Source: Anseranas semipalmata
Lineage: Eukaryota; Chordata; Aves; Anseriformes; Anseranatidae
Direction of reading: 5' to 3'
Length of the DNA: 64,000 bases
NCBI GenBank assembly: GCA_013399115.1
Contig: VXAA01006451.1
Span: forward strand, 372,001 to 436,000
Part shown: positions 48,901 to 60,029 of the stretch, one piece after another
How the letters are laid out: each line of letters starts with the position of its first letter
Position numbering within the stretch: the first letter of the stretch is position 1
Notes under the pieces: generated by a model
Told to the model about the DNA's origin: nothing
Databases searched by the model: none
Seen by the model: only the letters and a program-made list of their open reading frames with translations
Translations under genes and position numbers: made by a program

Positions 48901-51622
48901 TGGATTTTATCGTAGCACCCCACATTGCCACCTTGGCTCCTACAGAAGTGGTTGGCTCTTCAGATCTCCCACCTGGACTGAGCACTTCACCCCGGTCTGG
49001 CCAGGGTGGCCATCTCAGTGCTCCTCTGTGCCAAGGAGCAGCATTTTTTAGCACCTATCTGGAGAAGCTGGAGAAAATCCTTTTCTTTCTAGATTACAGT
49101 ATAATTCTGTGAAGAAAAGCAGCACAAGGGCTGTCCCCCAGCCCAAGCCAAACAAATGGAAAACAGTCTCTCCTGAGGGCCACAGACAAGCTTAATCTAC
49201 CTTGTCACACCCTCACCCTTCACAACCACTGTGGCTTTGCAATAGCCTTTTATCATTTCTTTAGGTTTCTCAATAAAAACTTACTTTTCATTCTTCGTAG
49301 AGCTCTTGGCAGCAAAATCAGCCTTTGTGCTCCTTACTGTAAGATTCAGTTACTAAATGTCCTTCCCTTTCTCCTGCCCTGGCTCTCCAGGCAGTGGCAG
49401 TTCCTGCAGCTCATTACAGCCGCTAGACTAATGGGTAAACTTTTCACGCACAATTTTGTCTTTTCTAGTGAAAGTCGAGTACTCTTCTACCCAAGTGTGC
49501 TGGATGCACTTAATTTCTTTTTAAAGACACACACTTCAGTACATCCTTTGTAGAAGACAGCGAAAAAGATCAATAAATAACATAAATAAACCATAAATAC
49601 ATATTTTCCAGAGTCAGAGGGGTGAAAGAGAGATGGCCATGAAGTTATTTTTGGACCCGGTATTTACCAGTTTATCAGCATTCCTAAAACATTCATTGAA
49701 ATTAGGGAAGCTGGGGACATGTTATCAGAGGATGCAGAGGTTTGGCACACAGCTCAAAGTCTCAGCTCCTGGAATCAAAGAAGTATATTGAAATTTCAAT
49801 ATCTAATAAATAAATACATAAATAATCCAGTCCTGGTTGCTGGGAGAAGAACACACATGAAAATACGCTCCAAGAAGGCACAAAACATAAGTGTGGAGCT
49901 CAGGAGGAAAAGCTCAGGTGTTCTGTTTCACAAACTAGGCTTTTTAGCCAACTAGAGCACATCAGCATCACACAGCTGGTTTTTCTTGTGAGAACTGCAG
50001 TGTAATGCAATTAGCATTAATTTGGAGAGGGGTAAGGAAATGACTCACCATGATCACGACCATAAAGGATGTAAGCAGTCCAGTCACAAGTGTGAGATGC
50101 ATGGTAGCATGGCTAATGTTGAAACACAAATTTAAGTTGGCTGTAAAGTTGGTTGACTTAAAGTCAGCGTCAATCTGAAGTGACAAAGGCATTTAGGAGT
50201 GGACAATCAAGTTAACTAAATGTGACAGAAGATCACTTGGATGAAATTACTTTGTACTCAGGGACTGAAAATAGAAAGCAAGGGGGAAGGCTGTGCAGGT
50301 ACAGGTGCTGCCAAGCAGTGGGATTCAGGTACACACAGAAAATAGCAGCTGTCAAGCAGTGAGGAGGCCCTGGCTATGATCAAGAAGACAAATGGTGCAA
50401 GTCATTTACCCAAGAAGAGCACCTGTGTCAGGGAAAACATCACCCCCTTAGCTTTCTATCTTAATATGGTTGTTTATGCATTACCGTTTCTCCAGAATTC
50501 CTTTGGATCTAGTGGTCAAGTCCTAAGAACACCAGGAAATGGTCTTCTTGGGCAAGTTTCCCAACAACAAGCAGAGGAAAAGAAGTGTACTTTGAAGTTG
50601 TTATAGACTCTTTCCCCCTGGGAATACATGCAAAGCTTACTGCAAAGGCACCAGTTAAAAAATTGGCCCACAATATTAGATGATGACCGTTTTCTCTTTT
50701 GAATATGTATGCACATATAAAATATGTGTGGCCTTGAAAATCTGTTCACACTCCCCCAATTTTCTTTTTCTTATATGTTCTATATTTGAAGAAATCACTT
50801 CCCTCGGTTCCTAATCTATCTCACACCATATTTTTTCAAGCAATATAAGCCATCACATGCTTTGACCTTGTCAGATCATGGAAGCTAGGCAGGGGTTGAA
50901 CAGAATCATGTGGGTGGAATACCTACAGCACATCCTTAGATAGTACAAAAACAGAGGTGCTTACGAATAAGTATATGGCATCCTTCCCCCAGGGGGACAT
51001 AAACCAAAGTTCCCAAGAAAAATGGGACTGGAATCTTGAATGGCCCATATTAACATCTTTAGCTAAAGAAACGATGATGCTTTAAAGGCCTAATATTTGA
51101 GGAAACCTCATATCTATTAAAAAGAAAAGTTAAATCAAATCACTATATTTTCAAAAAACAAACACAACAACATAAAAAAAAGTTATATTCTATCTCTGGC
51201 ATCCTAAGAAATACTAGACTTTAAAAATGTAACTCTAGTTATATCCAGGCCTTTCTAATCACTCTGCTATGAAACTTCCAGCATTTAGGATTTCCCAAGT
51301 CTAGAAAGTCCCAAGTTTATGCTTTGTTTCTTATGAAAAGACATAGAGTGCCAACCCTCAGAAAAACATGCAGGATTAATCTCTAACTCCAGCAGCCTGT
51401 GAGAAACCAGATGCTGAAATTGGGTGGGTGCATGTATAAGTGACGAAAAACAGCTTATATTTGACAGATCTACATAAAGGCTTTCAGAAGCAGTCAACAT
51501 TTCTAAATCCTGGTCTTAGACCAGTGATCACTAAACAAAACCAAAAGTCCCTCTAGTGCAGGCACTGCTGATAGGGGTATTGTTTTTCAGATGAGACAGA
51601 AAAATCAAGATCCTGTGGTGGT

Positions 51623-51781
51623 TTAAGATCCCTTGGCAACCTTTCTAAAACGGGACTGTCCAGCTTTCTGCTTTGCCTCCAGTTTGACTAGTCGCTCCCT
51701 CCGCTGCCCACTTGGAATCACTTCATGGGACTGCAGTTTAAAAAGATATCTTTGCTTCCTGTCCTTAATTTCATGCAGCAT
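51623..51781 (-). CDS. 52-codon basic open frame or terminal exon
   Basis: From ATG (51781-51779) to TAA (51625-51623) the frame encodes a strongly charged peptide: MLHEIKDRKQRYLFKLQSHE, then VIPSGQRRERLVKLEAKQKA, then GQSRFRKVAKGS. Several CpG occur inside codons (CGG, GCGA, CCCGT), unusual for vertebrate intergenic DNA, and the composition resembles the charged tails of coiled-coil or cilia-type proteins. A TGA lies in frame four codons before the ATG, so if this is a last exon the acceptor must be inside, for example at attaag|GACAGG, which has a weak pyrimidine tract. The opposite strand is also open for 88 codons, so composition alone cannot settle it. No family recognised. Confidence 0.3.
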   Translation of the reverse strand: MLHEIKDRKQRYLFKLQSHEVIPSGQRRERLVKLEAKQKAGQSRFRKVAKGS

Positions 51782-51789
51782 TGCAGTGA

Positions 51790-54700
51790 ATCAGCATAGA
51801 TCACATCTGCTCAATGCAAGGCATTCGAGCACAACACACACATGCTTTACGATCTTCACAGCCTTTGGAAGAAACACACTGAAAATCGTCATTATATAAG
51901 CAAGTTAAGCAGCGGATCCAGGCTCATTTCACCACCAACAAAAAAGGATCCATTTGTTGTATTGCTTTGATATTAAAGAACACATTTTTCAAAGAGCTTC
52001 TAAATTTATGCCTGCTAATTATAAGCAGGAGTATTTGGTACAAACAGGATAGTTCAACAGCCAGCTGAATGGTCGGCACACAGAGTTGCTTATAGATGCA
52101 GAGTTCACATAGGGAAAATGTATTCACATCACTGATACCTCTTTGAAAATGTCACAGCACTGCCCTAAAGCTCTAGAGACAAAGCCTCAGCCAGTGTACT
52201 GTGTCAGCTCAAAAAATGAGCCTGTGAGGACTTTTTGTTTTGTTCTCACAACTTGGTACCCACATCAACTATTTCCAATTTAAAACCACAAGTCACAAAA
52301 TAAGGACAAGTTCTTTAAATGCAATGCTTTTATTTCAAAACATCCTAATAACAAATAAGTAAGGAGGTCCCCCTTCCACTCATGCCTTTTTTTTTTTTTT
52401 AATTCAGCATAAAATCTTCAAAAACTTGAAGAACAGTGCTATCCCTTGCTCTGCTCTTATTCTATAGAGCATAATTTTCCCTATTCTTACTCATTCTGCT
52501 CCTGAATTGTTCGGGACAGTTTCTTCTATCAGAATTGACAGTATTTCATTGTCTTTCATTGTCTCAAAAGTCTGTCAATTTATAAAGCAGAAAACTTAGC
52601 CATTCATAATGGCAGAATTAGAAAAAGAATTATCAAAAATCCTTTAAGTCCAAATCCTAGTGAGTCATATTTGTACGACAAAATACTGTAAGAAGGTAAT
52701 TCTCTTCCTTTGCCATCTCATAAATTTCCATGTCATCCTATAAAATAACTCTACAACAGAATCATTGTGGTGAGCAAGCCAACAACTATAATGATGGAAA
52801 TTAGATGGAATTCAGTCAGCCACAAAACACTGAACTTATTTAGGTGTATGAAAATGTGGCTTATCAGAACAGCACGGATAGATGCAGCTACCCCAGCTGG
52901 AAGGAGCTTGATGCCATAAAATGTTAAACATCTCGAGTGCCACTAACAAGCCAGACATCGAGCAAGCTCTGTGCCTCCCTCACATAGCTAGGATCTACGC
53001 TTTTAATTATTCACCAGGTAAAGCGGGACCAGTCAGCTGCACATACTCCAGCCCGAACCTCAACATGGGCAGCCACCGTAATCCAGTGTTTGAGGCAGCT
53101 CCAGTTTTCTCACACGTGAGAATTGCCAGCAGTAATGTAGAAGGGTGTATAATGCTACAACCAAGGGTTTAAGCATTTAAGTATGGGAGCTGTGAAGTAT
53201 TAGTTACACAGAAACAACGTATCTAAAGATATATTTTTTACTAATAGTTGTGCAAAGGGAATGCCAATTAAAAAGCATATTTTTATGGAAGATTTATTGG
53301 GGGAGTTATCACTGTTACTTGATTAGTAGGAGAAAAAAGAATCATAAAATGGATGCTAGAAATGTAGATGCTATTTAATTAAAACAAAGTCTGTGGAGTG
53401 TTCTGTGCTCCATTTAGAATTAGCTGTGCAGGCTCCTTCCTACCAAATAACTAGCTTAACAAGAGTGAGTCTGTGCATAAGTCCAGTCTCTGAAGAACAA
53501 TTTTATACCAGAAGCAACAAAAGCCTTTTTGTTTTTCTTTTATTTTGAAGAATAAGCCAACTAATAAGCATATTGAAAACCATTTTGAATGTGAACAACA
53601 CAAAACTCTAAGTGTCCCTCCTAATGATCTGCTGCCCCTCCATGAGAGGCATCTTTGCTCACAGATCTCACTCTGATCCACGTTTCAGATACTGCTGTCT
53701 GTCCCGAGCTCACTAAAAGGTCATCCTTGGACTCTAAGGATGCAATTTAAAACTTAACTGAGCTCTGAAAATAACCTTTCATCTCTAATGATGCGTTATA
53801 ATCTCCCTGCAAAATACTAATAATTTATAAGCCTTGTTGAGGTAATTGTGTTTACCCAAATCCATAAGTCTGAAGTATTGAAGTGCTGCATTTTAGAGGC
53901 TGCTAACCAAGACCCTATTCAAGAACATTCATTTTCATTTAACTTATTGATTTTTTTTCTCTCCACACATCTTCCCCAGTCATTTACAGCCAAGGACAGA
54001 AGGAAATAAAAGCTACTTCTCTCAGCCTTCCACCTTCTTCTAGCCTTATTCCCCTCTTTCTTCTTCCAGAAAAGGTCTCCTATGAAAGACTGCATCAGCT
54101 CAGTGTGGCAGAAAGCAGTAGCTGCAGACAAATTCAAAAAGCAGGAAGACTATCATAGTGTCAGCGCATTTAAAGGGTCACACTCTTACTGAGAACTGGC
54201 CATACTGATTACATCTATCCTTGCATACTGATAATTAAGACACTGAGGATATACAGTTTTCATGCAAATGGATGCAACTCCTGGCAACTATGATAGTGCT
54301 CAGCACCTCAGAAGAAATTAATGCAACAGAGCATTAACAGAAAAGGGGCTGGGTCCCAGAGGTGCTGTGAGGTGGGGAGGACCAACACCCTCATGTAGCT
54401 CTCTCAGTAGCATCGGATGCTTCCTCTAAATGCCACCCCTTGCGTTATTTCAAGGGAATCTTGACACTCACTCAAGAGAAAAAAAAAATAAAAGCACTTA
54501 CTATTTCCCAAGAAGAAAACTTTGGATAACTCAAATGCTGAAAAGCTCAGAGGAAAAATTGAGAGTCCCTAGTATTTATTTTTAATCTCCCATTTTTGAA
54601 ACATCCAGCAATTTCTATATGCTTAAGATTGAAAATTGAATTTATTTCACCCTTTTCTGCTTCACATTTAGATAAGCAGCAGTTATCTAGAAACACACTG

Positions 54701-55890
54701 ACCAGATCAGTTATTTTTTATGTAAAGCAATAGATTATGGAAGGTTACAGAGAGCATGGAAACAGTGCATCAGGGTCACATCACCAGGAACGAAAATAAC
54801 ATGGCATGTACAAGCAGAAATGAGCAATGGGGACCTTTGCTACTATTTCTATAGTGTTGTGCCACCATACATAAGATTAAAAAATTCTGATGACAATGGG
54901 GAGAGGGAGGGGAAATAGCTTTGAGGGAAACTCTCCTGTAAAATGACATCCAGGTTAAAACAGGAATTCAAGAATTTCCTTTTTCATTGCCGGGGAGACA
55001 AGGGGCAGCCAGAGGACCCTAGGCTGGTGGGCAAGGAGGCAAAAAAAAATCAGGTGTTTAGATGTTGAGGATATGATTAGCAACCCAGACTTTAATTGAC
55101 AGAGATGACTTCACTTCACTGGGAAGGATATGGCCGCCCCACATCTCCAAGCACTTGCTCTTTAAATCAGGTCTGCAAAATTTTTCTAAAATTTTCTAAC
55201 AGGATATATCAATTTAGGACTGGGGAATTTTTTTTTTTTTTTTTAAAAAAAACCACCTGCAGCTCAAAATAAGGCAGATGTTCCTTGCAGGATTTTCCAC
55301 CCCTCTTTCTTAAGTTACTACACAAAATCTAATCACACTGTGTAGTAGCTGCAATATGCACAGCATTTATCACTGAAGTTTTCATTAGTTAAAATTCATT
55401 CTCATCCGTAAAAACACAGATGGCTCCTAAAAAGCAGCTCTTTCTATACCAAACTGTCCTATCCATCTTCGTCACACACTTTGCAGGCACTTAACAGAAT
55501 TCTTACAAGATCTGGGTTTCTTTGTGGTGCAACATTTGGAAGTATATGCTGCCATTTGATTAACTGTAGGACTACTGCAAGTTCAATTCAAGGATTGGTG
55601 GCTGGGTTTTTGGAGATCTTTGACATTAAAGTGGCGTATAGAAAAGCTATTAGTAATTTCTGTAAATCAATTTACCAACAACACTTACTGTATCTGCCAG
55701 TGTATAATGAAGAGTGTTTAGCTGACTTAGGCTGCTTCCAAATGGGAAATACTACTAAATTTCATTAAATGACTTTTAAATTTGTAGTTACAGTGCACTG
55801 AGTTTGTCAGCTTGCACAATTCTGCATGCTGGTACCGCTGCTTCCTTCTGCAAGCTGCATTTGACAGGATGCTGGTGGGAGAGAGGGCTT
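51790..55890. other. Non-coding stretch, no gene recognised
   Basis: AT-rich DNA with a T14 run at 52387-52400 and a T17A8 junction at 55228-55252. A plus frame at 52921-53172 (83 codons) has no motif. No repeats of recognisable family. Confidence 0.5.
55228..55252. repeat. T17A8 homopolymer junction
   Basis: Seventeen T pass directly into eight A, an A/T-only element that can fold back on itself. Confidence 0.8.
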
Positions 55891-55897
55891 TCCTCAC

Positions 55898-55999
55898 CTG
55901 CCTGTGTGGAAGGACTGCTCTCTGGTGCTGGCTCTGAACGAGGCAGAAATGCACAAACTCCGTGATCCCCATCATGGGCCCCACATGCCCCCCGCTTTT
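55898..55999 (-). CDS. Candidate exon, minus strand
   Basis: The segment lies between a gcacctgcag acceptor (an alternative acceptor, cattgccag, gives start 56009) and a strong donor ACAGGCAG|GTGAGG. With two leading bases it reads KRGACGAHDGDHGVCAFLPR followed by SEPAPESSPSTQA and leaves one base. The same frame stays open past the donor to a TAA at about 55788, so it could instead be a terminal exon. The alternative acceptor opens another frame with GPMMGITEFVHFCLVQ, so the reading is ambiguous. The frame joins in phase to the candidate exon at 56206-56258. No domain recognised. Confidence 0.2.
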
Positions 56000-56205
56000 C
56001 TGCAGGTGCCTGGCAATGAGTTAAGCATTCAAAACACCAGCAGCTGGGTGGCTGGTTGCAGAGTGACACGCTACTAAAGAAACACTCGAAACATCCATTA
56101 CTCCTAAAGAACTAATGAGAATTAGAGTGGAAAACCGAGAGCAAATCATTCACACACCATGTACCAATATATTTATACAAATGAGCCACACGGCTGCAAA
56201 CCTAC

Positions 56206-56258
56206 CTATCCAGTCTGCTTCTAGCAGCTGCTTTCTTAAAGGGCGCTTGGGAACCAGA
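56206..56258 (-). CDS. Candidate short exon, minus strand
   Basis: A good acceptor (agacagtctttcag) and a GGATAG|GTAGGT donor bound 53 bases. One frame reads LVPKRPLRKQLLEADWI with one base over, which with the next segment's first two bases makes a Glu codon and continues into KRGACGAHDG. A second frame is open as well (SGSQAPFKKAAARSRLD) and also joins in phase if the other acceptor downstream is used. Two consistent joins cannot both be coding, which shows how little weight short frames bear. Confidence 0.18.
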
Positions 56259-57299
56259 CTGAAAGACTGTCTTAGAGTGAGAAATTATGCACAGAATAAT
56301 TAATCCTTTCTTCCCTACTTGCTTACAAAATATGTTCACATAAACAACCACTCTTTTTCTTATGTGCATACACATTCCCATTCTTCTTTCCCATCTAAAA
56401 TATTAATTTCCTCAAGAAATTCTGCTATAAAACATTAGACTACCATCCATAAAAGTTATCAAAAGAGCTACTGATCAGCCAAAATTATTCCTGCTAGCAT
56501 CCAAATTAGCATCAGAGTGATAAATACATATCAGTCTGAAATTGCTGACCTACAAAGCATTAATGGCTAAAAGGTCTTAATTTGACATCACCCAGATTGC
56601 CACCATACCTTGTGGCACGTCAGTAACAGTCAGGATGCCATCCACTGCCCAGGACTGGATGTTTAATATTATCAAAGGAGCAAAAGACTGGTCCTGAGAA
56701 GTAGATTTCCCTTTCCATCAAAAAGACATATTCGTCACCTTTGTGGCTTATAAGAAAGAAAATTATAATTAAAAAAAAAAAAAAAAGCAGTGCACTTTCC
56801 AGTATTTAATTTGGGGCAAAAGTATCTCAGCAAAATTTCCACATTGCAAAGATAGGGATAGAGGACAATTTAGTTAATGAACTTGTTACTGAAAATGTGA
56901 TAGCATTTCCCCCTCCTTCTCTTGTATTTATCCATTAAGCATAATAGAAAAGCTTGCAGACCAGGTACTCTAATGCAAATGGCAGCTTATGAATATAATA
57001 TAAGCTACCGAACACACTGCAAGCAGCAAACCTCTAAAAAAAAGCCTCCCTTTGTCTCCATGACAAATTATTTCTACCACTTGCACTAATATGATAAATA
57101 AAAGGCTGCTAAGCATGATACGTGGCACATAGAGCATTGCGACTTAATCTTTGGTTCTGGTTTAAGAGGATGTATCCTCATGGATTTCAAAGGAATTTTT
57201 TTCCAGGTTGTCTTTCATCTTCTACCCTTGCATCAAACTTAAATAGCAAACTGATTCTAAAAAATAAGCTCATTTAAGAATAAATCTGTGTTAAGCAAG

Positions 57300-57440
57300 A
57301 CAAAGGCACAGTTATCAGCCTACTGAGATTATCAGAAGCACTAGGAAATCCCACAGCAGCACCTAAGCCTTTAAAATTTTGACCAAAATTGCACTGGGAC
57401 TTCTGAATGGGAATGGCACTGACAGCTCCCAAATTCTCAG
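57300..57440. repeat. Possible ancient interspersed repeat
   Basis: Words such as atcagaagcactagg, agcacctaagcc and gcactgggacttctgaatgg recall an old sauropsid repeat built on cctaagtcccattg-type phrases. The match is loose and from memory. A library search is required. Confidence 0.22.
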
Positions 57441-57887
57441 TTCCATGAAGATATGTAAGAACATGTCCCACAGACTTCTATAAAACTACTGGTGCACTGC
57501 AAGCCCAGTGTGTGCTGGGCCACAACAGCATGCTGTCCAGCTATCACTTAAGAATGCCAGCACAAGAGTAAATGCTCACTGAAATAATTAATGACCTGAT
57601 TTAGCCTTTCCTGTCCTAGAAACGGCCATCAAACTTTTAGAAATATCTTTGTTATGCACAGGAATATGAGGTCAGATGTTCCCACATACAGACCACTTAC
57701 CAGGTATCGCCACTGTTATGGTGTAGCACACTCTGTGTCACTTATTTGCAACTCATGCTGTATGGCTGATTACTTAAGCCACTGGGCAATATTTCTCCCC
57801 CTCCAGAGAGGTTTCCAAATGGCTGATTAGCATGTACAGAAGAAATACTTGGGGAAAACACTCTTTTGCCTGGCTATGTGCTAGCAA

Positions 57888-57921
57888 TTTTTTTTTTTTT
57901 TTTGGGGGGGGGGGGGGGGGG
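57888..57921 (+). repeat. T16 followed by G18
   Basis: Sixteen T pass directly into eighteen uninterrupted G. A G18 run can form an intramolecular G-quadruplex or a triplex with its C strand, and is also a common site of sequencing error, so its exact length is uncertain. Confidence 0.85.
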
Positions 57922-58249
57922 CAAAAACAAGGGCTTTCTACAAACATTAGATGTTAAAAGAATGAAAAAGATAAGACAATAGTTTCAAATCTGGCAGGTC
58001 AGTATGTCATCTTCATTTGACTTCAAGTAATAATGATAATCTACTAATAACAACAGCATGAACAGAAAATGTAAGAATCAGAAATTAATGTAGTACTTGT
58101 GGGACAATGTGAATCAAAAATGGAGAGAGAGAGGGTGCACCAAAAAAAAATTACTGTTCTAAGAAGAATTTTTTAAATAAATTATTTCTCACCTATAACG
58201 AAAAAAAATCCTCTCTATTCATCATTGCTTTCCTTTTCCCCTGCGAGTC

Positions 58250-59300
58250 CAAAAAATTATCTCCTTAGTTTGAACACTAATTTCATCCAAAGGGATGCTG
58301 TGTTTTAAGCAAAGATGATAAAAAGGATTAAGGCGCAATGGGCTTTATGAAGTCAGAGAAGAAACTCATTAAAGATTAAATTCTGCTAGCAATCCATCAC
58401 GCTGCCCTCCAGGCAATTTTGAATTGAGGTATTAGACTTTGGGACTACGTCTTTCTACCCAATTCACACAGCGTCATCTGCAGCTCTGGTTTAGACGTTA
58501 TCCAAAGTCTGTTCTGTCTCTAATAGTAGGAAGACCTCTGTCTCAGGTACCAGGGTACAACCACTGAGATCCACCTTCCTTGCTGAGGCACTAACCAGCG
58601 TGTGACCTTCGACATGCCCCCTGATTACGAAAGGAACCGGGTGCCTTGACACTTTATGAAACACCTCCCATTCGCAATGGGAATGAAATCACGTTAAACG
58701 CCACAACTTTGGATGTCTCAGTGCTTCAGCTGTCTCGCTGCTAAGTGGGACTGACTGCATGCTGTTCAAGACAGTATCTAAATAGATAAAAAAAAGCAAG
58801 CAGAAAAAAAGATAATATCAGAAACCCAGCCGAAAAAGCAGAATGTGTAATTTGCCTCAGTTCAGAAGGAATGAATAGCAGAGCTGGGAATTGAAAGCAG
58901 AAAGCAGATCTTCTGGCCTTAACTTTGAAAATATCTGTCTTCAGCACTACCTTTCCCAAGTGAGATTTGATAGAAAAGCAGCTGTTTGATTTCTTCTTCC
59001 TCCGAAGGAAAATCTCACTGTAAACAAGATGATATAGTGAGGCAGGATCTAATCAGGGCTGGGACAGCGTCTGGCAGGGCTATCAGTCTTGATGTTCTAA
59101 GAGCTCTTGAAGGACTCGAGGGAAGGCCTTTGCTCCCCAGTTCATGAGCCTGTCTCAAAGGCTAGCTTTATCCAATAGTTGCGGTAATTGGATTAAATAA
59201 ATTCATAAGGGAGCTGGGAAGGGGTGTTTGAGTGTGGGTGACAGGGAACAATTTAGCTTCAGTAATAACGGATGTAGCTGGGCTTCAAAAGCCATGCTAA
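58250..59300. promoter_or_regulatory. Possible conserved regulatory stretch with paired homeodomain site
   Basis: Repeat-free DNA with isolated CpG and clusters of TAAT cores. The segment at 59160-59210 carries a ccaatag box, then TAATTGGATTA at 59185-59195, a TAAT-NNN-ATTA palindrome known as the dimer site of paired-class homeodomains, then aaataaattcataag. One candidate exon (58951-59017, minus) lies inside. Regulatory function is inferred from word content only. Confidence 0.28.
58951..59017 (-). CDS. Candidate short exon, minus strand
   Basis: The acceptor is very good (tatatcatcttgtttacag) and the donor modest (GGGAAAG|GTAGTG). After one base the frame reads EIFLRRKKKSNSCFSIKSHL then GK, ending in phase 0. 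It stays open past the donor (VVLKTDIFKVKARR and on) to a stop at about 58741, so a longer exon is possible. The lysine-rich texture is also what A-rich DNA gives by chance. A second frame is open over the same bases. No domain recognised. Confidence 0.17.
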
Positions 59301-59348
59301 TCTTCACAGAAAAGATGAAAAAAGCTTTGATGAAAAACAACTTTAGGT

Positions 59349-59366
59349 AAAAAAAAAAAAAAAAAA
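59349..59366 (+). repeat. Poly-A run (A18)
   Basis: Eighteen A followed by ggaaagaaaaaaaaa. No polyadenylation hexamer at suitable distance. Confidence 0.8.
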
Positions 59367-59689
59367 GGAAAGAAAAAAAAATATGTGGAGGATGTCCATG
59401 ACCAGTTTAAGACAATCTGATTTTTTTATGAGATTAGAGCCATCCTGTTGTTTATAACAGCAGAAGGCTAGCCTCATGTCCAAAACAAAGTCCTTAACTC
59501 CCTTTATGTTTCAGCACAATTGCAAAATCAGTAATGTTATGATCTTACTATAACAAAACTGCATCTGCTGGTTTTTATGCAACTATTCAAGAGTCTGGAA
59601 TAAACCGAGGCATAGTCTGGCTCCATTTACACTGAAAATGCTGCATAACACAGAGACCCTCTCATATGCAACTACCTATTACAGCTCTG

Positions 59690-59960
59690 GCAAGCAGCCT
59701 GTGCAGCCACATTGATCCAGCATCCAGACTAGCTTTTAAATGTTTCTGGTCCTTCCACAGGAGCCTGTTTTTTTCCCAGAAGGATCTCACAATCAGAACC
59801 TATTTTCAAGACATTCTGCTCTTTTTCAATTATTTGATTTTTTTCCCTATATATTTAGAATCATTTGCAAATGTGACTATAGCTGTTTTTCTTTCCCACA
59901 TCACTATCTTTTGTGATATTTGTCAGACTTATGCATCTACTTTTCAGAAATCTAATGAAC
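59690..59960 (-). mobile_element. Decayed CR1-like LINE fragment
   Basis: The plus strand holds tatttagaatcatttgcaaa followed by tgtgactatagctgtttttc and tttcccacatcac. This follows the antisense wording of the CR1 reverse-transcriptase region, where a phrase of the type atcatctgcaaatgttg is followed by a pyrimidine-rich part. Upstream, aggatctcacaatcagaacc fits the preceding part loosely. Several stops and indels mark it as old. Sense orientation is minus. Confidence 0.42.
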
Positions 59961-60029
59961 TTTACAGGCCATTGGTGAGCTGCAGATTTAGATCCAAAGG
60001 ACCTGAATTCTCTTACTGTGCTTCAAATT

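Larger units (their letters stand above)
42070..51600. other. Non-coding stretch, no gene recognised
   Basis: Over 9 kb of intergenic-looking DNA. It contains the (AAAAT)n repeat at 43961-44004 and an (AATA)n tract at 45898-45912. A minus-strand frame at 48821-49054 (77 codons) holds a possible acceptor, ctgctccttggcacag, and a CCAG|GTGGGA donor, but shows no motif. Frames at 43603-44091, 44230-44626 and 46327-46805 overlap on opposite strands and are treated as chance. Confidence 0.5.
56260..58240. other. Non-coding stretch with possible micro-exon and old repeat
   Basis: It contains an A16 run at 56771-56786, a short spliced-looking segment at 56609-56654 (see findings), a donor-like CTG|GTAAGT at about 57700 on the minus strand without a convincing acceptor, a possible ancient repeat at 57300-57440 and the T16G18 tract. 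Confidence 0.45.
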
